DNA from: Monilinia fructicola
Taxonomy: Eukaryota; Ascomycota; Leotiomycetes; Helotiales; Sclerotiniaceae
Length of the DNA stretch: 64,000 nucleotides
Reading direction: 5' to 3'
Assembly: GCA_008692225.1 (NCBI GenBank)
Contig: VICG01000001.1
Span: 1,352,501 to 1,416,500, forward strand
Shown in pieces: positions 12,760-25,938 of this stretch. Within the stretch, counting starts at the first letter, position 1. Every line of letters begins with the position of its first letter. The notes beneath the pieces were generated by a model. That model had not been told where the DNA came from and ran no database searches. It saw only the letters and a program-made list of their open reading frames with translations. The translations under genes and the position numbers were made by a program.

Positions 12760-13819
12760 ACAAACAAACAACCCAAGACAAGAATGCGGGGGGCCAAGTG
12801 ACGATAACCAAGCTTTAATTAATCGACATTCCTCCTCGACCTCGACCGTTACATCTAGATCTCTTCCAGGAATGTACCAATGGGCAACTTCAAAAATACT
12901 CCCGGCTGAACTCTTGATGCTCACGCAATCTTCGATGCGACATCTTCTCACACTTCTTCATTCAGACTTCAACTTTCTTCTTACGAACCCCCTTTTACGG
13001 CTTGACGATACCTTTATTTATTTATTTTCTCACGCCCAATTCACTGTTCGCTTTTTTTCTACACGAATACCCCCGATTGACGACCAAGATATACCCTCAA
13101 GACATACTTTGATTCGTTACCTGGAGTTTTGAATACTCTTTTCATGGCAATCCTACCAGAGACCTCGCTTCCGCCTCCGCTCACGCTTCAACATTCCCAC
13201 TGATGATGACATGCATGTGTTCTTCATGTGAACCCCTTCATGATGATGCTCAGCGATGGGATTCGGTACGGCTTAATTGATTAGTATGGGTTCTTTTTTA
13301 TTTGATGGATATGGATGGGTGACTGGCTGGTACGGGAGATTAAGACCTACCTCCTTCCTTTTTGTTGTATACTCGCCGCTGATCGGCTTGAGGATATCGA
13401 GGGATAGAAGATTCTTTTCTCCGCATTTGAATTTATACTTTTTGGTGTGCATAGTTTGAGCGTGTGTGTGTTGGTTGGTGCCTTTGTGGTGGCGGCGGTT
13501 TGACGGATGAAAGGTTAGAATTAAGGAGAGGAGGTGATCTGAAAATACGAATGATTTTTTCCAAATATCTGTGTCTAATAAATAACGTGACTCCCGAAAC
13601 CCATCCCACTTCAGCTGGCCCCTTTCCAGAATCCAATATACGCCGATCATCGTCCAAGCATCTGCAGTGGAGTAAGCCTCATCACATCATATCATATCAT
13701 ATCAAAAACATCTCCAAACCCCCAAACATACAAATCCTAATAAATACCATTCCCCATCTCCTCCCATCCCCCGCATCCCAGCATGCATCCCCAAACCACC
13801 CTCAAATTCCCAAACCAAA
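12760..13819. other. 3' region, no supported gene
   Basis: Follows the GPI-type gene. A 176-residue frame at 12602-13132 overlaps that gene in another frame and continues into what is probably its 3' UTR, so it is treated as a shadow. Minus-strand frames at 13273-13657 show no features. Confidence 0.45.
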
Positions 13820-14115
13820 ATGAATAACTCCAACCAATTGCAAATGCCCCCATCTTCAAAGCCACCAGCTCTACATCCCGTCCGCGATAACCATCCCACA
13901 CACGCCACAAAAATACCAAAGCAAGTCAAGATCCTATCAAAGAAACCAACTCACAGGCACCTCTTGATACGTACTCTCAGCATTCCGCCACATACCCGCC
14001 AGCGGCGGGGGGAGGGGAGGTGCAAGAAACGGTACATGTGCCGCGGGATAAGACTGACGCTAATTATGTCCAAGAATTCGTTCTCATGGTCGATCCCCCT
14101 CTAACAAATACGTGA
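13820..14115 (+). CDS. possible small unidentified protein with one frame break
   Basis: The frame from MNNSNQLQMPPSS (13820) reads a Pro/Ser-rich stretch to about 13920. A different frame then reads DTYSQHSATYPPAAGGGEVQ and VHVPRDKTDANYVQEFVLM and ends at TGA 14113-14115. The second part has convincing protein-like composition. One single-base shift near 13915 would join them into about 98 residues. I do not recognise the family, and upstream in-frame sequence could belong to the same gene. Confidence 0.25.
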
Positions 14116-17100
14116 TAATCCTATCCTCCCCATCCCAACGCGAATAAATCCTTCGCAATCGGACATCCAACACCGGTCTCTTCATGATCGCTAGCTCAAT
14201 TGACTCGTTTTTTTTGGTCACCGCCCGATCTTGATTCGGTTCTTGGTATATGTATATATATGGGGCGGGGAGCGAAGTGTCCCTGCGTCGGCTCCGCTGG
14301 GGATGATGGGCTCGAGGAAGCGGGCCGGGTGTATGCGGTTGATGCGGGGTATACGCATAATATCAAATGTAGAAACCTGGGAAGTTTGTAGAGAGGCGGG
14401 TTGTGCTGCGTGGGATCTTGAGATGTTCTGTTGACGGATGTGCGTGCTTCTTCCGCACCGTGCGTGGGTAGAGAAATCTTCGATGGGGAGTAGTTGGGGT
14501 TGCGACGCGGTTTCTGTTGTCGTCGGGTGGTTTCATCGCGGGCTTTTGTTCTCAATCGCTTGAACCTTATGTGTAGGTGCAGTTATCATATTCCAAGGTT
14601 TTTGGCTTGAGGATTTGCTCCGGTGGCTAGTTCTAGGGCACAATTCTCGTGCGAGAAGTGATGGCGATTATACCAGGGGAGGGGGGGCGTTAAGGACCGT
14701 AGTTTTGCTTCCTCGGAATATATCTGCTTGAAGTTATGCCATTGGAAATCCACTGCCCCTTGTAAATTTTATAAAGGGATGGGTTCATTCTATTCTCCAA
14801 TCTCTTATTCGGAGTGAGGTGGTTCTCATCGTCCGAAAGTCTCCACTCCTTACTCATATATCAAACAAGCCATTGAAATCAACAGGCTGCCAGGCAACAT
14901 AACTGTCGAACATGCGGCTGTTCTAATGGCAATGCAGATGGTGCTGTATATTGCGTCGATACCGGTACCTGTTCTACCGGTTGTGTTGGCTCTGGATTGA
15001 TATCACACATGTGATATTTGCAATGATGGCTAAATGAAGAAGACTTGGTTGGCTGCTGATCTTTCGCAGCTTAAGCACCGTCTTATTGTTCTAATATTCT
15101 TGGAGCGATATAGACCATCTTCTTCACAGACAGAGAACGAGACGCAATTCCGGAGTTCGGAGCGCGTATAGAATATGTTTCAAATATTAGTATAATATGA
15201 AACATACGATGACAGAGAAGAGACCAGAAAGATTGACAATGCAGCTTTAATGCTGAAGAGAATTCCGATATGAATTATGGAAAGTTGATGTGAATTGAGA
15301 GAACATCAACGCATGTTACTGCCGTTGAAAGTGGATGTAGCACCTTGAATTTATCGACGTATAGGCGCTGATCAGAAATTTCAATCCAAACCATCTCTTT
15401 AATATTGAAGCTCGTGTCAAACATACAAATTCCTTGAGCGAAGGGCAATACAAATGTATGCAATAACCATGACTGGGTAGTAACGCAAGCCAGGTAATTG
15501 ATCAGTTTAACTTAAAACAGGAAAGTCAGTGTACTCGCTGCTAGAAGCAGTCCAGCGACCAAATATCAGACATTCGACCGAGTTGAGACTATTCTTGTTG
15601 TGAATCCCACCGTTGTCATTCACTAAGAACTCTGATCCAAATCTCACCCCGAGGCAAGTGAATGACTCCAAACCTCTTCAAAAGTTTTGTTGCACGTCTG
15701 AATACCCTGAAGTATAGGCTATAAGCCTGAAGGGTAGGTAGGTCAGTTGTCTTAAGACTGGGCTGGGTGGTGATTAGTGTCATATCTATAATCATAATGG
15801 CAAAGTAGCTTTGGCTAACGAAGATTGGCCTTGGCTTACTTACATGGCCAAGCAACTACATCTATCTATTTTCAACGTTTTCCGTCTCTGAACAGTGACC
15901 ATATCTTGGACTTCTAGAAGTATCTCCGAGCGTCTAATCATAGATTGACTACAGTTGCTTAAGACTCGTTCAAGTAGTGCTGTTGCCTCGTTATCTTTCA
16001 TCCTGATGATAGCCCCTGGACTTGCATGGCTCGTCTTCCCTTACCTCGCAGGACTTCAAGAATAATGGGTAGCTCTGAAATACTGCGGATGATGTTAAGA
16101 ATCAAGCATAACCTTAAGGCATAACTTGAGTGGAATACGACTCAATCATTGACTTTTCGCGCAGGAACCATCGTGGTATTTTTTGCTCCTCGGGCTATCG
16201 CGGGGGGGTTTTTTGACGGAGAGTCGAGCCACGATGATAACACCAACCTTGGGAGTACATGCTACGTTCTTGTGGCACCAGGGCCGCTTAAGGTCCAAGC
16301 TAGCTTTTGTGCTACTTCTCAAATTTGGATTGGATGAAGGTCATAGTCACATGAGATTAGCTGGATTTGTTGCACATCAGGGGAAAATTCCCTTGGACTC
16401 TTTCATATTCTCTTACCAAGAGTGGCTTTTGCCGGCAAGCTCCATGATTATTAACAAGTCATTTTTCACATTGATATGATGTGATCCGATTGGAAAACTT
16501 GAACTCAATCTCTACGTCCTTACCTAGTGACGAGAAGAATCTCCTCTAGCCACGACCTAATTGTGAGAATCAATCTCTTGAAAATTGCTTGGGTCAAGCA
16601 ATGCATATTTCAACTCCTTGGGAGCCTAAATAAATAAGGCTATTCACATGTCCACACCCTTCTCATAAAAGGCGAAGTATCGCTGACCACATAGATACGG
16701 GTAGATGAAAGATGGTGCAAGATGCTACCTGTTATACTCTGCCAGCCGCAGTAGTGTCACTGCGAGTTTATCCAAATGGATCAAAGTTGGCAAAATGATA
16801 AGTCAACGTCAACTTCAGATAGTCCCTTGTCTATCTGCTAATCGAAGCTGTTTACGTTCCGTGAATGAATTGACTTAACTCGCGAGTGGCCTGTAAGAAT
16901 TCATGTAGTGGTGGAAGTGACGATACGTGATATTCGCACATTCATCGTGACTAGGCACTTTGAAGATGTCGTGGTTACCCAATACGGATTATCTACTTCC
17001 TAGTTTAGATTATTTTCGGGAAATTGTTTTGACGAAAACAACTTCCTCACTTCTCAATCCCATCGAGCTCAACTAAAAAACTGGGCAATTCAAATCTATG

Positions 17101-17149
17101 GTTTTCTCCTCAATTCCTAATAGTTTTGCTATCAATCGGTCCTCAAACA
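14116..17149. other. intergenic, no supported gene
   Basis: About 3 kb with only short frames, none showing motifs or signal peptides. The last few hundred bases should contain the promoter of the transporter gene at 17150. Confidence 0.5.
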
Positions 17150-18597
17150 ATGGCTTCCGGTCTCACTACATCTCTCATAGCAGCTTTTCAAGCAAGCATG
17201 GCAGTACTCCTAGTGATATTTTACGGTGCTCTTGCAGTATACATGAAGCTTCTGGATAGCAAGTCTGCTAAGATGATGTCCAAGATATCAGTCAAATTCT
17301 TTCTACCGGCCTTGGAGTTTGTTAAGATTGGCAGGGAATTGCATGCTGGTGGAGGTCATCGTTATAATGTCATCTTGGTTTGGGCATGTTTAACACACAC
17401 AATATCATTTTTGCTTGGTGCAGGCGCCCATTTTATTTTCGGCATGCCGGATTGGATTACCGCAACTATCATGTTCAACAATACAACAAGTTATCCCCTG
17501 ATGTTGATACAAGCTTTAGACCAAACAGGGCTTCTAAACCCTTTGTTCCTAGAGAATGGCGGAACAGGATACAATCCAGTCGAACAAGCAAAATCATATT
17601 TTCTTGTCTACTCTGTTCTCTCAAGCTGTTTAACATTCGCCATCGGTCCTCGAATGATGGATACGGAATTTGCAATTGATCCACCGGCGGAGGATGATCT
17701 CTTGTCTGCTCTCGCGCAAGTACAACAAGACAGGGAGTGCGAAAGTGAAGAGGATAGCGAGGCATTTAATTTCCCTACAGAACACACCAATCTTCTTTCG
17801 CCTCGGCATAGGTCAGCAATATCAAGCAAATCTACTTCTTTCTTCCCATCTAGGCGAGTTTCTATGGCTCCTTCCACACGAGACACGAATCGTGCCATCG
17901 TGTACGAGAGACGACCCTCCGTTGTGAACCGAAGGCGATGGTTTGAACTTAGTGATGGAGTTCGATGGTGGATACTTTTCTTTTATGATTTCTTAAATGC
18001 ACCTCTACTTGGCGCCGTGGCCGGTGCAATTGTTGGACTATCACCTGTCCTTCACCGTGCATTTTTTAACGAAACAGTAGACGGTGGGATCTTTACAGCA
18101 TGGCTTACAGCATCTTTGGAAAATATTGGAATACTTTTTGTGTCCTTGCCAGTAGTTGGTGCTGGAGTTTCACTCTATTCTGCGGTAACCAAGAGCAGCG
18201 AGAAAGGAAAAGGCAGAGAAGCTGCAGGAACTCCCTGGTTCATGACGGTATATGTTCTTGTTGTGAGATTCGCAATTTGGCCAGTCATTTCTACAGGAAT
18301 AATTTACTATCTGGCAAAGAACACGAGTTGGGTTGGAGATGATCCGATGCTTTGGTTCTCAATGATGTTCATGCCATTGGGCCCATCTGCTGTAAAACTC
18401 ATTACAATGGTGGAAGTCAGTGATGCCAGCGAGGAAGACCAACACAAGATTGCGAAATTACTTGCGGTAAGACTTCTTGTGAGATATCTTGTGAAAGTGA
18501 TGCACTAATTCAGAAATAGATTTCGTATGCTGTGTCTCCAGTGATGTGTTTCGCAGTCGTAGGAAGTTTAGGCGCATGCCAAGCAGCAAAAAATTGA
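17150..18597 (+). CDS. auxin-efflux-carrier-family (PIN-like) membrane transporter
   Basis: Predicted 464-residue integral membrane protein of the Mem_trans / auxin efflux carrier superfamily. Hydrophobic segments at the N-terminal half (e.g. MAVLLVIFYGALAVYM, IMFNNTTSYPLMLIQAL) and C-terminal half flank a charged Ser/Arg-rich cytosolic loop (about residues 190-290). The NNTTSYPLMLIQAL stretch is typical of the family. Fungal members are usually ER or plasma-membrane proteins of poorly known substrate. One intron near the 3' end, 18467-18519 (GTAAGA...AATAG), keeps frame; reading through it would give a false VRLLVRYLVKVMH tail instead of ISYAVSPVMCFAVVGSLGAC. Start chosen at MASGL (CAAACAATGG context); an in-frame Met lies 24 bases upstream at 17126. 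No frame damage. Confidence 0.88.
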
Positions 18598-20520
18598 AAG
18601 CCTTCGTGACGATCTCATTCCGTACACAGAGTCAACAGAAGTGACAAAAGACAATTGCTATTTTGGAAGAATATTGTTTATTTATGCACGATGGGTTCTT
18701 GATACATGCAAGGAATAGGGTCGGTATAAAATAGGGGCTTTAGCGCATTCCACATCAAACGACATGTATATCATCACCAGGTTTCAATATTTGCCATTAC
18801 CGTACAATAGATTTATTTTGCCAGCCTAATAGACAGTGGTCTTAAATATTCATCTCCGCTTACGCCCATGATTCTACTCTGCTCAAATCGGGAAAATAGA
18901 TGCAAATTCCAACTCTGCTATGAAATAATATGGAGTACGTTAGTATCTTGAATGTCTACACTTTGATAAACCAAGGTGAATAAATCAAGCAGCATTTCAT
19001 TCTTCGATCCTATCCAAGAGAATATTCAAAGTCATGGATAGTAATTTCCCATAGCCTAAACAGCCCCAACGATATCTGGAAGAAAAACTTCCCCAATGAG
19101 ACTATCGTTAGCTACCTAGCTTTATGATTCATCAAATGTACGACTAATCTATTGAGAATACACGACGACAGATCGATAATAAGGGGAAGGGGAGCAGAGT
19201 GGGTATTTGGAGCTGTACTGTACAAGCTTCTTCGCTGGAGGGGAAGTTGGAGGAGGAGAATGTGACTCATTGCAGGTTATGGATTCTGGATCTGGGGGAA
19301 CATCAATTCGTATCCAGATACGAATTCCAAAATGCACAACCACTACGCATCCCTGATCCCGGATCAAAACACGGAACTCGTGGAAAGGTCCATGTCCACG
19401 ATCACCGCGCATACCAGGGACGATCAACATCCTCTCAGCGGATCTCACGACGTCGCCAGATCCAGCACCTCGCACCCAAATCGAAACCCACCATCCGTAG
19501 GATCCGGCAGAAACAAGGATGCGCGCCCTCCGAAACCCTCACTCGCACATGACATGAATCCTGGCGCGGCTCGGCTGAGGAATCGCGCGACTCAGTACAA
19601 CCTCTCCTCGCCGTCCACGTGGAGGATGAAGATAAACGGGGATCTCCAAGCGCCACCAGATGCCAGGGTGATGAGCCGGGTACCGAGCTCCGCGTTCGCG
19701 GTAAGTGGACTGGGGAACCCGACGCCGCTGAGCGATTGCAGGGCTCGTCATCCAAGTTTTGCGTCATGCCACGTTGGAGCACGGGATGGATCATGGTAGG
19801 GCCTTCTCCCGGTCGAGCTTCGTGCGTTTTCTCTCGTCGCGCGATGATGCGTTTACGTGTTTACGCATCGACGCATCACCTCGACGGATCTCAAAACGAG
19901 GAGAACAGAATCATCATCCGATGCCTCCTGAGCCGTCGCTTGACATCATATCTCCTCCTCTTCGCCGATCTTCAGAGCGGACTGCCATCTCCTCCACTTC
20001 GCCGATCTTCAGAGCGGACTGCCATCTCCACCTGGCTTTCTGTTCTCTTTCCACGTCTCCCTGGCCATCCCCCCCTTCCCATCATCCTCCATCCCAGCAC
20101 TTTCCTCTTCATCCGCGCAAAAGCCTCACTCACAGATGGCACTTACGCCAGCGTCTGAATTCCAGACCACGAGGAGCGAGAGCCTCGCTCTCCCCTCCGC
20201 CGCTACACGTTACCACACCACACCACGCTGTCTGCTCCAGCATAGCCAACAATCTTCCCACCGGCGATTTTCCTCTCCCCTAACAAACATCCCCCAACAC
20301 ACATCCAAAACTCCCCCCTGTTGGGAAGCATCGCGCTTCTTTGGCTTTGTTATCCTTTACTCTTTATCCGCTTTGCTTTTCGGTAGAATATTACCCTCAA
20401 TTGTAACCTGTTACTTTTTGCTAACTTCCTTCCTGTGATTGTAAGATATCTTTCCTAGATCCACATGTATATCGCAACTCCCTGTCCCTCGATATGAAAA
20501 TTTAAGATGAGATATTCATA
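18598..20520. other. intergenic; GC-rich patch with long but unconvincing frames
   Basis: 18598-19150 is ordinary intergenic DNA after the transporter. From 19200 to 20300 the sequence is GC-richer and open frames overlap on both strands in several phases. The best is 19332-19799 (155 residues, MHNHYASLIPDQNTELVERS), which has no domain or homology I recognise. The overlap of frames argues that base composition rather than coding explains them. Confidence 0.4.
19951..20024. repeat. 37-bp tandem duplication
   Basis: Two adjacent 37-bp units (19951-19987, 19988-20024) share CTTCGCCGATCTTCAGAGCG and differ at one or two bases near their 5' ends. No function apparent. Confidence 0.85.
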
Positions 20521-20524
20521 TATA

Positions 20525-20587
20525 CATCCATCCATCCATCCATCCATCCATCCATCCATCCATCCATCCATCCATCCATCCATCCAT
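20525..20587. repeat. (CATC)n microsatellite
   Basis: About fifteen tandem CATC units. The Ile-His-Pro-Ser and Trp-Met-Asp-Gly frames across it are repeat artefacts. Confidence 0.95.
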
Positions 20588-20898
20588 ACCCACAGATACC
20601 ACAAACAAGAAAAAATAATCTCTCCATCGATTCCCTGCACGTGCAAGGGGGGTGGAGAGGGGGGGGGTTGGATTTCGATCCATGAGACACGCAGGCGAGG
20701 ATTTCTCCGGGGGGCACTGGCGATGGGTAGTTTTTGTTTTGTTTTATTTTTGCTTACTCCCTACTCTTGAATAAGGGGTAGGGGAGAGGTTCGCCGCGCT
20801 ATACCGTGCCGTACGTTGTGCTTGGGGAATGATATAATTATAAGATGATGTAAGACTTCTAAACAATCCACGACCGCGCTCGCGCTCGCCCCCGCACT

Positions 20899-20931
20899 GA
20901 GCATCAGCATCAGCATCAGCATCAGCATCAA
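20899..20931. repeat. (AGCATC)n hexanucleotide repeat
   Basis: About five tandem AGCATC units. Confidence 0.85.
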
Positions 20932-21060
20932 CGTCTGTTTCGATCCGATGCATGTAAAAGTCCCAGGGCGATGGATCGGATCGATCCATCAATCTGCGTA
21001 CGTAGTTGTTGGTATTCGATGTCGGATATATAGAGGGTTGCTCGGATGTGAGAAGTTGCT

Positions 21061-21127
21061 AGGTGCAGGTTCAGGTGCAGGTTCAGGTGCAGGTTCAGGT
21101 GCAGGTTCAGGTGCAGGTGCAGGTTCA
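21061..21127. repeat. 12-bp minisatellite (GCAGGTTCAGGT)n
   Basis: About five and a half units of a 12-mer, followed within 30 bases by a G run and a short CTGGGTTAA triplication (about 21190-21216). Confidence 0.9.
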
Positions 21128-21156
21128 TCGATTCGTTGATATGGATTGTGGATGAT

Positions 21157-21174
21157 GGGGGGGGGGGGGGGGGG
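21157..21174. repeat. G homopolymer, 18 bases
   Basis: Uninterrupted G run; length likely unstable or miscalled. Confidence 0.95.
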
Positions 21175-21318
21175 TTGATGGTTTCCTATTCTGGGTTAAC
21201 TGGGTTAACTGGGTTATAGAGTGTAGCGAGGAAGGAGGAAAGGAGGAAAGAAGAAAAGAAGGAAACCCACCAAAATCCAACGAGTAAATGAATCTTCGAC
21301 GGAAAAACATAAGAAGAC

Positions 21319-21361
21319 CTTCACTTCACTTCACTTCACTTCACTTCACTTCACTTCACTC
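21319..21361. repeat. (CTTCA)n pentanucleotide repeat
   Basis: About eight tandem CTTCA units. Confidence 0.9.
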
Positions 21362-24300
21362 ACATCCCAAACCAGCAAAACCCACCTCTCAGACGCCCCC
21401 ACATACGTCGTGAGAGGTACGCGATACAATTAGCCACACGTAGAAGAGTAGACGCCTTCCTTTCATCACATCATCACCCTCATCTAACCATCTATCTACA
21501 GTATCTATCCCGCATCGACCGAACAAACAAACAACCTCCAACCATCCATGGCCAACACCATCATCAACACTCCGCAATCATCCCGTCCCGTCCAAGACGA
21601 TGAAAACGCACACACCAAAGGCCAATGACGACAAAAACCAACAAAAGCGGCCCGTATTCTCCGATCCAACAGGGTATCGGGTTAATTGCGTCCCAGATCT
21701 CGTTATGTCGAGTATCCCCACTTGGAGGTATATGTATATATACAGATATCTGACCTGACCTGACCTGATCTGATCTAAAATGACATACATATGCACGGCA
21801 CTATACCCGCACGTGAACTTCCTCTCAAGCTGGGGGCACGGAGAAAGGCTGACGGGAAAGATCGTCCAGGGTTCGATCAAAGCGACATAGCAGTCCCGGA
21901 GAGGGGTGCTTCGACGCCCGCCGGGGAGCGTTTGATGTGCGGCGCGTCTGAGAGGCTGTCCGCGGTCGACATGTTTGTTATACGTGAGCGAGCACTTTGT
22001 TGAATGTAAGCTCACGTGTGAGATGGCATTTTTGAGTCGACGAGTCGCGGCTGGGCCCCTTGGAGGTTTTCGGGGGTGCGTTTGGGCGGGCGGCGGTTTG
22101 CGACTCCTCGGCCATCTACGTGGTGCTCTGGAGCATTTCCGCGTCATGAGATATACGTCAGAGGTCAAGAGACTTGCGGGTAGAGTATCTCAAGATGCTG
22201 TCTAGAATTTAGCTCGAGAGATCACGTAAACCAGGAGAATCGGAAAGTTTCCCCAAGCCATAGTTTGCGACGTATCATTTAGATCAAAGATTTACATGAT
22301 GAACTGACTGGTGCCCTTCTAACTGACTCTGCCGGAAACTACAAGACCCATGAATTGGTGTGGCCCGCAAATTAGAAAGTCCGTAAAGGGAGTCGTCAAG
22401 ATGTCTAATTTCCAGATTGGCAATGGAGGGTGATTGGTTCCTTGAACGACCAATTTTATATGTCATTGGTTAGCTGGGCTGAGAAACCCCAGATCTGGAA
22501 CTAAAAATAAGCTCAACAAGCTCAACAAGCTCACTCGATCTAATGGCAAGCACCAAGCTCTCCCCGCATTTCAATCAATAAAACTCGACAGCCATGATCA
22601 GCCAGCAAATTGGAAAGGAGAGATATGGAGCTTGCAGGGCATGGCTTCAGGTTTTGAGACTAAAGATTGAATATCGGTGCGGGGTAAGATATGTCAAGAT
22701 ACCTAAGAGATCGAGCGGTTTTGGCAGCTTCTTATCATGAACATCCTTGGGTGTTATCTTGGCTTTGCAAGAGGATAGCACCCGTAATGATAGAACACCC
22801 GATCCGAGTCATAAATGTACTCGAGTTGGGGGGTTCTACAGCAGAATGTAGTACGTAGCCTGATTAAACTTTCCCAGGCCAGTATTGAAACACAACGAAT
22901 CATTTGTTGAAGAGTCTGAAGATATCCTGGGGACAAAGCAAAAAGTACAATGTCAGTAACACAATGTGGATGATTCTTGGATACCAAAGGGCTCGAGATA
23001 AGAGTTCAGCCTATCTCGACTGCCCACGAGTGCCAGCTAGAATATTCATAGAACAAATACCAATTGACATGGGAGTATTAAGTTCATCCATATGTAGATA
23101 TGAAGGTTAAGAGGTGACAAAGGGTATGAGGGAATTCCGCCATGAACATGGCTATCAGATAATGCGGAGTTTAAGATTTAGAAAGAGCCCGTCAACCAAG
23201 GAAACTTAGTTTCATGCCTCCAAAAGCAGAATTTCATGGAGACTCCGGATAGCAGCACGTCAATTCCTAGCTCTTTGTAGCTCATAGATTAAGTGGAGCT
23301 TGTGCAATGCTCTCGATAGTTCTACCGGTATTACTACGAGTAGACCCTTTATGGTACACATAATTCCTCTTGATTGGACTTGAATTCAAGTACCAGTAGT
23401 CTAGATTTGAAGATACAAAGATACAAAGATACCTCTCGAGGCTCCCAAGAACTTCTGTACGTGGAATCCTTGGCATGAAAGTATAACCGAAATTTTAGGT
23501 TGAACCTCGGGAACAAAAGCACATGTAGACAAGACAAAGAAGATCCATCAGAGCTGTGGTTAGTCTAAGGTCATGCAGGTATATTCACGTGTGTCAAGAG
23601 AGCGTACACAAAGCATCCTTTTTCTTTTGAGATACAAGTAGACTTGAACAGATGAACGAACGGTTCGCCGAGAAATGGGGATTAATCAGATTGTGCTGGC
23701 TGGGTAGCTAGGATCAATGAATTGAAAAGACTTTGATGACTTCATCTCCATTTCAACCCTCCTCCGCGAAAGATCTACCACATCTTGTTAGGACAAGTAT
23801 CATATCCCAAACCCATGATTTGGGCGAATGTGCACAGCCTTTGTTCTCTCCAAATCACGAGAAGAGGATGAATCTAAAGCTTGCCAACGTTGCCATCCAG
23901 AATGAAAGTTTTAAGTTTGCACATCAATTTGAACTCCTGCAATCAGGAGCCATCATACAGCTTTGGGCGCTAACCTTGCTCAGATTTGAATTGAGTGGCT
24001 TCCAAGTGGATAAATCTAGTCGTTACAACATCGCTTCGCCTCCACTCAAAGCTTGCGGTTGTCTCGGAAAATGGCAATCATTGACGGATCTTGACATTGA
24101 TCTACTTGGGGGAGTTTCTTTGATGGTCTTGGAAATCCTTGATTTATCATTGACATATATACGGCGTATGTATGTGAATTAAGGAGTTCTTTTCCCCTAT
24201 CAACATTTTAAAAAAATTGGATCAAATTTGATGGTCCTTCATATCTTCCCATGGTACTCCCTTCTTGCAATGTTTATGCAGTAAGTGGCTGATCATTCGT

Positions 24301-25351
24301 CATCCATTCAACATCTGTTTTGGGTGATGATTGACCGCTCCAGGGCTCTTGACATGACCCCCAAAATCGAGAGGAAATAATACATCCATGGATACATATA
24401 AACGTGTTATATGTATATATATATATGAAGGTTGTTATTGATTGGTGTAAGAAATCCACCATGCATGCAAGATTATCTTGAATCAGTTGTGAAAGGTTCC
24501 CTGAACCACTTAAATCTGGGGAAAGGGTCCACCACCAAGAGCTGTAATGAATTTGAATAGATACAGTGCCGCACGGCAGATGTGGAAAGATAAGACCAAT
24601 CATGACGAGGATGAAAGTTAAAAGGATGAACGAGATGGAACGATTCTTACCCATCCTCGAATCAGGTCAGCGTTTGTAATTAGGTATGTTGTGTAAGAAG
24701 GTGTCAAGCATATTCATTCAAGTTCAACCGTGAAGGGAGGGGAGGGGAGAGGAGGGGAGGGGAGGGAGTGTGAACGTTTTCTTTGTTTGCATGTTGATCA
24801 TTCATTCTCACTCCCTTCAAAGTTCATCCCTAGCTCGCTCACCAACCACACCACCAACCTCCGCCAACCTCCTGATGAGTTGAACTGGGTTGAGTTCAGT
24901 TGAGTTGATTTTCGTGAATGTAAGTAATGTCAGAGTAGAGTACGTACGTAAATAGAAATGGAAGCAATCCGAAGGTTCTGTTTCGGAACGTACCGTTGAA
25001 ATAAGAAAGCAAGTGAGTAAATAAGCAAGTAAGTACATCAGTCAGCAAGTCCTCTGTAGACAAACATCGTGATGTATCCATGGATGTATATTTCTTTTGT
25101 ATTACAAGAGGAAAAGCATCAGAGACTTGCAGATAAATAAGTTCATATGTATATCGAATTCATACGATTAATCGTACTTTTGGTGTGATCACGCAATGAT
25201 CGTGTACATACTTGGGTTACTAGAGGTCAAGTTGAAACATCATCGGTACACGAGTAGTTTGAGTAGTTTGAGTAATGAGGGTAGTGGCCGTAGTGGGACT
25301 AGTAGGAGGGGGAGTCGCAGGAGGAGTAATTAGTACGTACTGTAGTGGTCA

Positions 25352-25430
25352 TTATGATAATAATAGTAATAATAGTAATAGTAGTAATAGTAGTAATAGT
25401 AGTAATAATAGTAATAATAGTAATAATATG
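25352..25430. repeat. (AATAGT/AATAAT)n trinucleotide-type microsatellite
   Basis: An interrupted run of AAT and AGT triplets. It produces a spurious Asn/Ser-rich frame on plus and a Thr/Ile-rich frame on minus. Confidence 0.9.
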
Positions 25431-25589
25431 TGGAACGTTTTCTTTATTCTGATAACTGTACGGGGTATGAATGATCGATCCATTATAGACCTCGGTTATG
25501 TTTAACATAGAACCTACCGACTGTAGACTATAGTAGACCGTAGACGGGATTCTTCTCTCCTTTCTTTTTACTCTTCTTGTATTAAGTAA

Positions 25590-25938
25590 TCAGCTTTCAA
25601 GGTTATCTTTGTTATAAATATAAATTAGGAAAGGTATATATCTTCATAGGTAATTAATAAGGATAAGATAAATAATAAACATAACACCTAATGATTATCT
25701 ACCTATAAATTAATAAAGATAAAAAAGCATCTAATATTAAAGAATTAGAATTTATTTACCTTTAAGACTAATAAATTAATTAAGCGAGAATAATAAGAGA
25801 GAGTAAATAACCTATCTATTAATCTTTAAAAACTAGTATAATATTTTAAAAACATTAATCTATATTAATATAATAGTCTACTCTACTCTACTCTACTCTA
25901 CTCTACTCTACTCTACTCTACTCGACTCGACTCGACTC
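25590..25938. repeat. AT-rich patch ending in a (CTCTA)n tract
   Basis: About 280 bases of very AT-rich sequence (TAATAA, AATTAAT motifs) run into tandem CTCTA units from about 25871, which change to CTCGA and back near the end. This might be a remnant of a repeat-induced-mutation-affected element or plain AT-rich spacer; no element ends or coding remnants are visible. Confidence 0.6.

Larger units (their letters stand above)
20588..25351. other. gene-poor region with several simple repeats
   Basis: Nearly 5 kb with no gene I can support. It holds the microsatellites and minisatellite listed separately (20899-21361). A frame at 23733-24182 (149 residues) has neutral composition but no motif. 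A minus-strand frame at 24274-24654 begins MGKNRSISFILLTFILVMIG, resembling a signal peptide, but the rest is not recognisable. A GAGGGGAGGGG tract lies near 24735-24770. Confidence 0.4.

Noticed and set aside
17126..17149. Upstream Met as start of the transporter
   Set aside because: In frame, but the Met at 17150 has a better context and begins directly before the first hydrophobic region; kept only as an alternative.
19332..20283. Overlapping long frames on both strands
   Set aside because: Several phases are open at once in a GC-richer patch; no domain, signal or homology, and a simple duplication lies inside.
20502..20770. Frames with IHPS or WMDG repeats
   Set aside because: Translation of the (CATC)n microsatellite.
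21191..21216. Three CTGGGTTAA units, telomere-like GGGTTA
   Set aside because: The nine-base period does not match the hexamer telomere repeat and there are only three copies in an internal region.
25600..25870. Transposon remnant
   Set aside because: AT-rich, but no terminal repeats, target duplication or coding remnant could be seen.
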